Source of the DNA: Andrena cerasifolii
Lineage: Eukaryota > Arthropoda > Insecta > Hymenoptera > Andrenidae
DNA: 64,000 nt
Direction: 5' to 3'
NCBI RefSeq assembly: GCF_050908995.1
Contig: NC_135123.1
Coordinates: 3,782,001 to 3,846,000, forward strand
Position numbers and translations under genes: made by a program. The notes under the pieces were generated by a model, which was not told where the DNA came from, did not search any database, and saw only the letters and a list, made by a program, of their open reading frames with translations. Below are positions 27,001 through 39,000 of this stretch, piece by piece (position 1 is the stretch's first letter; every line of letters starts with the position of its first letter).

Positions 27001-30000
27001 ACTTGGTATTGATACTCATCTCAAAGCTGACAGTGCAATTTCCGAATAAATATATATGCAAAAAAATTTATTCGTTATTAATATAAATAATTATATTCAA
27101 AGTTAAAGTTTCGATAGTAAATCAATCGATGTGTTCCTCAACATCGAATCGTTTTAAAAAAAGTACCATCCAATTCTGTTTATGTAACGGTTATGTAAAT
27201 CAGCGGGTATCAAATCAGTTATAAATGCAGCATAATAAAACAGTAAAGCTGCATACCTACTTGACTTTGATGTGTTACGGAATTGTGATTAATTCCTTTA
27301 ATTCGATAAATTAGAATATAAGTATGCAGGATTTGGAAGACAGTTGGGACATTTGAAATCAGATAAATCCTTCAATAAAGATTTGAAAATGTAATTTTTT
27401 GTTAACCCTTATGTCAATAACCAAACGTCCCTACGTTGTTCAATAACCAGGGTACCCACTAGGGCAGGCCTGCCCTTTACGGTGCAAATACGTCCTGAAG
27501 TTCTGGGACCCGGGCAACAGCCGAGCGCGGAACTGTTACGTTGCTAACTACAGCATGGGCTGCGGGAGAACTGCATCGCAACGGGTAACATTGGAGCAGT
27601 CCCGCGCTCGGCTGTTGCCCGGGTCCCAGAACTTCAAGAGGTATTTGCACCGTAAAGAGCAGGCCTGCACTACGGTGTAGCGAAAAACACTTTATTCGTC
27701 GGACCGCATCGTTCTGCGTTTGTCGACATTTTGATATTTTTCACTAAAATTGCGAATATTCAAGGCGAGGTTCACAACAGAAGATATTAACACTATTCCT
27801 ACCACGACCGGTCAAATAGCCGTTTTTAAAATTTCGATTAGTATTTCCTACATACAACGTAATTAAATCGCCTTTAAACATCACGACTTTTCCTCAAACA
27901 TACGTATGTACATGATATACTTCTGAATAAAAGGAACTATATTTTTATACTGTCAAATTGACTATTATCTTCATTCTATATTAAAAAATATAAGTCGTGC
28001 TAAAGACCGGTCGTTTGACCGGTCGCGGTAGGAATAGGTAGACGTGAAGTGTCGGTAGGAATAGTGTAAACCGATCGAGCTGAAATTTTACACATGTATT
28101 ACTGTCGCGGGTGGGCAAGTTTTCCGCACTATTACTATGCGGTCCGACGAAAAAAGTGTTTTTCTCTACACCCTAGTGCCCGGGTACCGTCGTCATGGAG
28201 AATCACTATGTAAACTTTGACGGCATAATTCTCCGAATCCAAGACCAATAAAGGAAATCTGAAAATATATTTCGCTTTCAAAATGTTCAAATAACGAAGA
28301 TCCAAGCAGTCATGACGAAATTTTCACGGGAACATGAAAAAAAAAATCATAAAACATGCCCAGGTGGGTACCCAGGTACCCGGTTATTGACATGAGGGTT
28401 AATTTCCACGTGTTGTCAAAACGGGATCATATTATCCGAATGAGCTGAATTTTTGTGTAGTGCAATTTTAGATCAAAAGGACCACAACTGGGGGGTCTCC
28501 TTTCAAAATAAAAAATCTAAAAATAAGTGGCACCATAATATATATACATGTAAAGGTGGTAGGGTCGATAATGAGATGATTCTTTATGAAAAAGGAAATA
28601 AATATTTAGAATTGTCGATTTATCACGTTTTTTTCGAAAGTACTCACTGTAAACATTAACTTCTAGCTATAGAGTACCACAGAGTCCATGATGATGAACT
28701 GGAAATCATTATATTTAGTAAAGTAACAGTACTGGTTATGTTACACGTTAAAAAGTACTGGGGTAAAGTTCGTTGTCAGAAACTTATTTTCTTAGAGACA
28801 TCTCAATGTACTTGCAAGTCATGGATATATTTGATACTTGCAGGTACTGTCTGTGCTTTGCCATTTTGACTGATCAATGATAGCACAGAATAATGCTAAT
28901 ACATCATACCGTAACAGGTATCGTTACGTTCTACGAACAAACACTGTAAATTGTGTAAATTACGATAATAAATATTTTACTTTAACCCTCGGTTGTCACA
29001 CTGTGTCAAATTGATCCTGCAATTTTTTAAGCAAAAAACTTTTTGTCGCAACTCTTATTGCTTCAATTTTTTTTTTTAAGCAAGATGACACTTTAAATGT
29101 CAACTTTCGACAATGGGCAAATATTCTACAATGTTCAAACTTTATTTCAGAATTTTTAAGACTTAATTTAACAAATAGTTTTTAAATAACAACTGATTGA
29201 AAATTGGCAGGGTCAAATTGACCCAGTGTGACGACGTTCGAAAAAGTAGGTGTGACCACCGAGGGTTAAAGTGCAGACACGTGTTGATACACATTTAAAA
29301 TGGACACAACTTATTTTGATTGTGAAAATATCTTAGACAAAGTTATTCCATACTTTTCATTTGTTCCGTCGCGAGAATTAATATTACCTAGTTGATGATT
29401 TACAAAAAAAAGAATTTCCTTTAACTAGAACGAACAATCTTGGATGTATCATTGGTCTGACCGAAACAACTGTTCCGTAATTCAGACTTACTTCTGTCGT
29501 GTAAAAATAAGGTTGACTTAGATAGAACACATGTTTCAACGGAACTGTATATTATTTTAAGATACAAATATTATAGGCTAGGTGCAGTTCACGATGGTTC
29601 ACCACCACCTAGCTACCTCGGCGGACCTGGAGCGGAAAAATGCCGCTGGGAGGACGGCTACATTATGAGTGATCTCAGACATACTGAGAAAGGCTTTAAG
29701 TGGTCTCACTGCAGTGTGTCGTCGTTTCATCATTTCTTAAAGTAAGATTCTAACGTAGTTTTAAACGACATAACGTATACGCAAACTATTACTTTGCAGA
29801 ACTATTTAATGGAGAAAAATTTTGAACAAGTGAATCTTTAAATAATAAGATTTAATAAACTGAAGAACTATAACGACACTGAAGACATAAAACAATTACC
29901 AAACAATGCAAACTTTTACCAATTCTGCATAAAACTCGTTAAAATTTTATTTAGTTGCTGTGTTTTATCTGCATGCTATTTGCTACTAAATTTTAATTCT

Positions 30001-33000
30001 AAACAATTCTAGTAAAGGTATGGAGAACAAAAAGACGCTTACATTTAAATAAATATTAGAAAATAAAATATTGAGTGTAGGTACATGTATAAACTATGAA
30101 GTCAAATTTTAGAAGTGCATTATTGTATTCAATGTAATGATAAAAAAGGGTGTTCCTCAGGTTTCCGTAGAAACTTTATCAGTTTCCGCCACATTTCACT
30201 GTTGTTATTGTAACTTTTTAATAAAGCATTTATGGGCCTGTGTGTGTGACGTTTTCATGTTATTTTTAGTTGGTGAACATACTGATAAAGTTTGTACGGG
30301 CACCTGGAGGACACTTTGCATAAACATATATAGATCAATAAATAATTTATTTCTGGGTTTTCTATTCGCAAAAGAAAAATAGTTCAAATTAAATGTCACG
30401 TCTGTAACCGCCCCGACCCCCAGTGCAGGCAGTGCCCAAACACTGTGGCGGGTGGGATCATAGACATACAGGGTGTCCCACTAAGGAGTGGACAGCGCGA
30501 TATCTCTTAAAGTATTGTCGATAAAAATATAAAAAAAATAGGGAATTGCATGGTTCGAGGGGGCCCATTTATTAGCGCGAACGAATTTTGTTTTCGATTA
30601 TTATTTTAAAAGATACGATGGTCAAGTTTGGTTTTTCAAATGGAACTATTTTTTTTGAAGACCTGAGTTGATAGTGCGTTCCAAGACAAATTCAATAAGC
30701 TTTAATGTATACACTTTATTTCCACTGGTTTTTAAGATATTGCGCTTGCAAAATTACTGATTTTCACTGGAAGAAAACCCTCTGAAATGGCAAAAACCGG
30801 GGGCGGTCTTACTGGCGCCACGGGTGGCACTGCCTGTTGAAACTGATACCTACCTGCCAAAGGTCTACGACAGGGTTCGCAGGCCCAAAAGCTGGACAAT
30901 TCTTTTCCGTCAGAAATGCTACTTAGGTAGGTACATCTGCGGTGTCGAGAAGCGCATCGTTACTTTTATTTCGCACTTGCTTCTACGCTCGGATGGCCGG
31001 TTCTTTTGGGAGGGATGCAAGTTGGATTGGTTACGTTAGGAGGGTATTGCTGTGACGAGGGCCTCTTGAAGAGAGCAGCCGTTTGTGAGGGATGCAAATC
31101 CGATTGGTTCTGATACAATCTGCTCCCTATGGTTGAAATTTAGTCTAGCAAGTTTCACTCCTCCTAACCTAACCAATCCAACTTGCATCCCTCCCAAAAG
31201 AACCGGCCATCCGAGCGTAGAAGCAAGTGCGAAATAAAAGTAACGATGCGCTTCTCGACACCGCAGATGTACCTACCTAAGTAGCATTTCTGACGGAAAA
31301 GAATTGTCCAGCTTTTGGGCCTGCGAACCCTGTCGTAGACCTTTGGCAGGTAGGTATCAGTTTCAACAGGCAATGCCACCCGTAGCGCCAGTAAGACCGA
31401 CCCCGGTCCTTCCTATTCCAGAGGGTTTTCTTCCAGTGAAAATCAGTAATTTTGCAAGCGCAATATCTTAAAAATCAGTGGAAATAAAGTGTATACATTA
31501 AAGCTTATTGAATTTGTCTTGGAACGCACTATCAACTCAGGTCTTCAAAAAAAATAGTTCCATTTGAAAAACCAAACTTGACCATCGTATCTTTTAAAAT
31601 AATAATCGAAAACAAAATTCGTTCGCGCTAATAAATGGGCCCCCTCGAACCATGCAATTCCCTATTTTTTTTATATTTATATCGACAATACTTTAAGAGA
31701 TATCGCGCTGTCCACTCCTTAGTGGGACACCCTGTATATAGACGGAGCAGAAGCTGGGACTATAGGCGAGGGGAACGGTAGGCTTGGAGGGGAAAAGGCA
31801 GAAGTCAGATACAGGCACGTCGGCCCGACGTCAGGTTAGCTTCGGAAGCATTCGGTATACATAACCACTGCGTTACCCGATTTGCCTGTATCGCTCCCCT
31901 TACCGCGAATCTTACACCCCCCTCAGCTTACGCTCTGTCTATATATGTCTATGGGTGGGACGTTATCGGCGAAAGCCATCCTGCCGGGATCGAGCTTGCG
32001 CTGGTGGCTCTACCTATCCGTGGTGCCCACTGGACAGCGTTCCGCGCCGCATCGCGGCGTGTAGCGCTGACTAAACGAGCCGCCGCCCTTCGGGGTAGAT
32101 CCAACTTGCCCAGTGATTCCTAGCGGATGAGGGCAGGGTTTTTCCAAGTACCATTTCAGCAGAACATCTACGCCGAATTTCCCTTGGCAGCGGAACGCGA
32201 CGAAGGTTAAATTTTTGCACACACCACCTTGCCGGCCAAATGCTCGTATAGGCGAAAGCCTGAGGTAGAGCGCGCCCCATCCGTGCCAAGATGGCTACAC
32301 TAGTTGTCACGTCTGTAAATGTGTTTCTACTTCGCTTGAATACATTGTACATATAGTTCGCGATTACTTTCGGCTTCACTGTACGTTGTGATTCATCATG
32401 GTCATTAAATCGTGGAGGAAAACCAGCTGCATGACTTGCACGGTCTCTGGACCTTGATGTGCTTATGTTTATATTCTTCATCTGGGGATATCTCAAACGC
32501 CTTGTCTATCAGAGGCCAGTTGTTAATTTAGAACAGCGTTGTCCAGCGTAGGGGCCCCTCACGCGCATGCTTCCCCTTCCAATCTTCCTCTGGCGCAGCG
32601 TGCCTTCCGTTGTCAAGGAGACCGCGCGACGCTAAGAAGGCTGTCATGATGGGCTAGCCCGGCTAGCGTCTTCGCGGTTAGCGTCGCGCGGTATCCCTGA
32701 CAACGCGGACGAGAGTGGGAGAACCCCAAGCTCCCGCGGGAGCAACCTTGGACAGCGCTGATTTAGAAGATCTCCACGATTGTATTACAGAAATTTATCA
32801 AACGATTCGAAATGCTGGTGGGACTTTAGCACAATATTTGGCCGTCCATGATGCATTCTTACAAAGCATATGCAGTGTTGTCCCGTTAAGAGCACGAGCC
32901 CTCCGTTCCGGGAGAACATTTCTATCCCCGCTACTTCTATACTCGCCGCGATGAGTGCGAGAGACTGAGATTGAACGGGGGATAGCAGCGGCATCATATT

Positions 33001-36000
33001 ACTAAAAGAAGACGGCAAATACGAAAGGCAAGCCGAATAGCATACCGTTTCGTTAAGAAACTGCCTTGTCCCCCGAGCGGCATGCTTACAACGAGACATC
33101 ACTGTATACTTACTCAAGGCAGCTACTCTGAATGTTTCCTTTAATGCGAAAGCCTATAACTCGGAAATAAAGGATTTGTAGAACTATGTTTGTACATACA
33201 AATTATTTTTTATTACTACACCAACAATGAGTAGAATAAACTTGTAAAGTGAATTCTATTACTTTTTCGGGGTACCTCTTACAGAATTCAGCATTCAAAT
33301 CATGATTTTCTGATACAATTCCTTGAATTACTGCTATTAGAAATTTCAAATAACCTATGGATTGGGATTAATAAATAGGTGTAGTGATTTAAAATTTTCT
33401 TTAATCTCTGAATTTCAGTGGTGATACAGCAACGTGTTTATATAACGCTCCTCATGAAGACGAAGCACTACCTAGAGTTCTGCCTGGGAAACTGCTCTCA
33501 TTGGATGCACAGTGTCGGAAGGACCGCGGGACCAGTGCTTGTTTCGTAAGCTTTACACAAACAGATCAAATCAGCATAGATTGTTCTGGTATTCCACGAT
33601 CTTTGGCAATATTGAGATATTGTAACATTTGTGTGACATTTTAGAAAGACGACAGAGTTTGCGCTCAGCTGTTCTGCTTTGATGCTGGTTCAGGATATTG
33701 CGTAGCATATCGCCCGGCAGCTGAAGGCTCGCCCTGTGGAGATGGTCAGGTAAATGATTAAAAGAAAAAGATTTTAATGACTAAAAACACGCTGCTAAAA
33801 ACGCTGTAAAATATTTCCACGATATGACTATTGTTGACTTACTTTTATAAAAATATATGCTTGTTTCCGTAGCTGCTTTTATGTAAATCAAACAATAACA
33901 AACTTCATTTGTAAGTATTCACTTCGTCAGCTGCAGTTAAACTTTATCAGTGTAATAAAATGTTTAAATTGGTGCTCTCGCCCCTCAGTTTTGTGGCACG
34001 CTCTAATCGAACTCGGAGAATTCCAGGGATCAGAACGTGCCACGGTCTCGTTAAAGGGACCTCCAGACGCTGAGACATGAGTTGCAGTGAAACATTGATA
34101 CGAGCATTGACTCCCAAGTTTCATGAAACCGGCATCTTGCTCACGAGCCAGGAGGGTGAGCAAGATGCAAGGCGCATGTACAGTATTTCCTCGTTACGGG
34201 CTCGGTTTGGTGTACGCGATACGGACTTTTCGCTATCCCCACCACTTCTGTCTCACTCTTGTCCGGCGAAGGCGAGAGCGAGATGGAACGAGAGCGAGCG
34301 AGAGGCACTGAAAGCGAGCGAAGACGGTACGAGACAGACGACGCGTTGATGTTTTGTCTCGCTCCGCCTTTCGGACGCCTGACACTCTGTCCTTTGCGTG
34401 CTCGATGGTCGCAAGCCCTTACCGTGAACCGGGCCTGCGTCAAGATTTTGCGAAGCGGTTTTCGTGCTCACGGTAAGCGCTTGCGACCATCGCGCACGCT
34501 CGCCGCGCACGCTCGCCGCGCATACAGTGTTCCATCGCGCAAGCTCGCCGCGCACGCAGTGTTCCATCGCGCACGCTCGCCGCGCACGCAGTGTTTCATC
34601 GCGCACGCTCGCCGCGCACGCAGTGTTTCATCGCGCACGCTCGCCGCGCATACAGTGTTCCATCGCGCAAGCTCGCCGCGCACGCAGTGTTCCATCGCGC
34701 ACGCTCGCCGCGCACGCAGTGTTCCATCTCGCACGCTCGCCGCGCACGCAGTGTTCCATCGCGCACGCTCGCCGCGCATACAGTGTTCCATCGCGCAAGC
34801 TCGCCGCGCACGCAGTGTTCCATCGCGCACGCTCGCCGCGCACGCAGTGTTCCATCTCGCACGCTCGCCGCGCACGCAGTGTTCCATCGCGTACGCTCGC
34901 CGCGCACGCAGTGCTCCATCGCGCACGCTCGCCGCGCACGCAGTGTTCCATCGCGCACGCTCGCCGCGCACGCAGTGTTCCATCTCGCTCCCCCCTTCGG
35001 CCAGAAAGAAGCGAGAAACGAACACTCGGAATTAGGGCTCTGTTCACGATACAGGCTCAATGCCGGTCCCGACCAGCGAGCCGCTAACGAGGAAATACTG
35101 TATCAATGTTTCACTGCAACATGTACCAGCATCTGGAATCCACTTTATATTGAATCGGCGGACCTGACCTTTCAATATTAACGGGGCATTACTGTACTTT
35201 GATTAGCGTGTACATAAATTCGTTAAAACTATCCTATTCACAGGACAGTTTCGTGCTGATCACAATTGTTTCAATAATTACAGTACTGCCTAAATGGAAA
35301 ATGCGTGGCTGAACACGAAAACATTATACCAGATTATACGCAAAATATTCCAACGTACGTCCGCCGAGACGGTACTTTTAATCCCACAGCCCAAAATCGG
35401 CCTCTATTCGCTCAATACAACAGCACAGAGTACAGGTAATTATTTAATGCTTTGTAATGTTTTATATTTTTTATTTGGAGCAATAATTTAATTATTGATA
35501 TGTACATATACAAGGTCACAGTTAAGCGTATGCAAACACTTTCAACAGTTAAGAGTAGGTAGTACTTTAAGGAGAAAAATGTTATATGGACATAGAGTAT
35601 ACAGACCTTACGTTTTGAGTTAAGCAGGAATTAAAGCAAAATGTACACTAATTTTTATGTATTATTAATTTTCTTCAAGTCTCAAGAATATAAATTATTT
35701 AACGTCCTGCAATTGATTGCTGCTACCCTCCTATTACTGTTACAAATTACAAATAATAAAATTGAAAAAGTGGATAGGATTCCCTTCGTTGATAACCACG
35801 TCCCCTTTATTGACCAACTAATTTCAATTTTTCCATAAACGAGTAATTAAGAAAGTCGAACCTAGAGCGCCGAAATCGTCACAACCAATACCGTGTTCTC
35901 ATATGTAGATACTTATCTATGTACTTGTTACTTTACCATGAACCAGAACCTAGACTTGGTTAGCATTTTACGAAGTATCGAAGCATATGCTTCTAAAACA

Positions 36001-39000
36001 ATAATTGATTAGATTGTATCTTTAACCGTCTCACGGTAAATTTCATAACCACGTAGTGTGTGTGAATAAGTGTGTACTCGTGAACTCCCCCTACTTCCCC
36101 TCGCCCCGGTTACACAGGGTGTTGGCAACAGGTGTCAGAAACTTCAAGGAGCGATTTTACATGCCTAAATGAGACGAAAATCAAGAATGACAAAATCGCG
36201 TCAGAGGTTTCGTTTCGGAGTTATTAATTATTGAAGATACGCATAAAAAGCGTTTGACGCGAGGGACTTACAATTGAAGCGTTGCGGGTAGTATGTGTGA
36301 ACTCAATAAAGACATGTCTTGAGAGAAACGCGCGTTAAACGTTTTCCATAAGGGCGAATTGGACAAAAAGTTCTTGTACCTCGTTTTATGTATTAGTAAT
36401 TATTTTTTCGCTTTTTTTTAAGTATTGGGAATAATAAATGCAGCTATAAGATATTTGTAAAGTCAACAAATTTCCTTCAACCTTTTTTCTAAAGTACATG
36501 GGAAGTATACTATATTAATTATAAATATATGAAACAAATTTTTAGACGAAAAATATACTTTTTGAGGAGGTAAATATAATTCCAACGAAAAAAGTTTTTT
36601 GGGATGGTCAGTTTTTGAGATTGCAAGGTCATGATTTTTTTTTAAGTGATCTTATATTTTGTTTCTATATTGTTACAGAGCGTGAAAAGAGAAATTTAAC
36701 CATATATAAACATGTATATTAACGGTATACTACAATGGAGAAAAACGAGGTACAAAAATAAAGAAAAATAAAGTTTCCCGTTGTCCGATCGACTTCAAAT
36801 TTTGCACAGAGTATTTTTTCGTCCAGGGGCACAATTCTAGGGGGTGTCCCGAAAAAATTGAAAGTCGAAAAATAAGAACCATCCTAATGGGCAGTATGGG
36901 AATGAATAATTAATCTCCAAGAAACATTAAAGGAGCGGGTGGGACTGAAAGGGGCAGCCCGGCAAAGTGGAGGCTGTGGCGTTCGTTCTTACTACCGGTA
37001 CTGTGAATGCTCAAAAGTGTTTTTTTTTTCATTTTCCATAAAACCATATTTTATATTGGAAAGAAGGGAGAACTTCAAAAAACATATTCATGGATATGTA
37101 TGTTCTGTGTTGGTTGGCGTAGGTCAATTTGGTAAAATAAAAAAAATTTGACAAAATGTTGAGTCCGCCCTTACTACACGTAACGCCTCAATTAGAATAC
37201 CTACCGCCAGCGCGCGGTAGCCAGGGCAGACGCGAAGAAGGCAGTAATAGGTACACTTAAGTATTGGTTTATTTAAAAAAAAACCCAAAACCCGTACCGC
37301 ATGTCCATTTTTGTTGCACCATAATAAAATAATACTTGATTTTAAAAAATAATTTTTTTTATGTAAACTAGTAGGAGGGACACTTATTGTCGAATCAAGC
37401 GAAATCGATCAGTTTCTTTAATTTGATATAACTTCGAAAACAAAGCTTGAACAACCTGCGTTTATATAACATTTTTTCCTTATTTTGCGTTATAGAACCA
37501 ACCCCAAAATATTAACAAGCTATTAAGGATTGCCCTTTACGATGTCTCTGTATCTTCCCGTTATTCTTAATTGAAATTGTTTCTTTTACAACACGCAATT
37601 TCAAGAAGTATGAAGTATCGATTCTGTATGAATGTCGAGTGTCTTGATAAAAGAAAAATAAGGCTAACCGAGCTCATCGACGTTAGATCTGGACTCTGAC
37701 TTTTGATAATACTATAATGCTATGTCACGCAGGTACCCATGGGAATCGTCGACACACAGCACACCACAGTCGAGATTTAAATACTCCTCGCTATTCTCGA
37801 ATATTTTTTCGTCAACATCGACGAGCAGCCCTTATAAACTCGTCACTTCATTCGCGACAACCCCGGCAATTAAATACACACAAACAACTGCTAGTTATTT
37901 GTACGCCAATAAATATAAGACTAAAGTTAGCGCTAGTAGCGATAATAATAATAAGAAGAAGAACAACTATGGTAGCACCACTACCAGAAGGTATAATAAT
38001 TATTTGAATTCGTATTACACCGTTAGTCCTCTCCCGAAAATCACTAACGACCCGAGTTATCCAAAAATTACTCCGTTCAAACATAAGAGTACTATCAACA
38101 CGATGTCGTTTCCAACAACAGCCAAAGGAGATCAGAACGGGCTTCAAAGCAATGGTCGCGGTAAGAGAAAACTGTATCACACCAAAGACATTACTTTCCT
38201 CTTGGATTACAGAACCTTCTTCTTTTCATCCCTTCAGCATCGTTCATTCTCGTCAATGTTATCGACTTGATAACAATTTCTCTCGGCTTCTTTCACTTTA
38301 TCGCTTCTTCTGCTTCATCCTTTAAAACTCTATTGTGATATACGTTCTTGGTAGGTGATGTTCTTCTTTCTCTTACTTACAGAATAAATATTTTCGATCA
38401 TCATTATGTAATACCGTAGCTGTTAAGACGCTGCGACGTAATTCAGCATTAAATCTCTGACAAATCGCTTCTGACATCACGTCGCTTATCCATTGTTCGA
38501 TACCTCGTGTGCCGTTCACATTCAATTCACTTGCAGGACAGTGAAATGATTTCTGTAAACCAACACTTGACATCTATCTCTCCAATGATTTGTGATATCT
38601 GCTCTTTTAACGGATTGCTCAGCAAAGAATAACTATTGTGTATTATATTTGCGGTAATTTATAACACATTTCTAAGGTAGATCCCACAGATACATTGAAT
38701 ACACATCTTAGGCACTCGGTGTTCCTGATCATTAAATTCTTTCTTGTGACTACATGGTTGTATCATATAATGAACAACCATGTCATACTCATCCTACGTT
38801 TGTTATATATATACACACTTCTTGTATGTACACATAGAACAAAATTATAAAACTTGTTTCTTTGATTATATAATTACCAAACAACTATAATGGCATTGAA
38901 AATTTTCTACCAGCTTATAAACACACCGGATTGGATAGCGTCAAGTCTGCAAATAACGAACGCTCCACTTCCTTAATCGGATTTTTTGTATAATTAAACA

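Larger units (their letters stand above)
29742..33418. other. Intron 8 of the metalloprotease gene
   Basis: Contains the 1.27-kb foldback (30467-31736) and a hAT-type MITE (32534-32760). 29742-30466, 31737-32533 and 32769-33418 hold only short unsupported frames. Confidence 0.55.
34081..35120. repeat. Outer inverted repeat around a nested foldback
   Basis: GTTGCAGTGAAACATTGATA at 34081 is repeated inverted at 35100-35120. Between them is a second foldback (34179-35102). The left side also has a small hairpin, GCATCTTGCTC with GAGCAAGATGC, at 34131-34168. Confidence 0.65.

Noticed and set aside
29571..29581. AG at 29580-29581 as acceptor for exon 8
   Set aside because: It breaks the HExxHxxGxxHD motif; the AG at 29575-29576 restores it with correct phase.
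30824..31379. Two copies of a 71-codon frame on opposite strands
   Set aside because: They are the two arms of one foldback transposon; no domain, no splice context.
34259..35181. Open frames of up to 258 codons on both strands
   Set aside because: All arise from the 32-bp minisatellite, whose unit has no stop in any frame; overlapping frames on both strands cannot all be genes and none has a domain.
37722..37732. ATG at 37722 as start of a separate 182-aa gene
   Set aside because: The AG at 37731-37732 is a splice acceptor whose phase exactly joins exon 11 to this frame; the ATG is in the intron.
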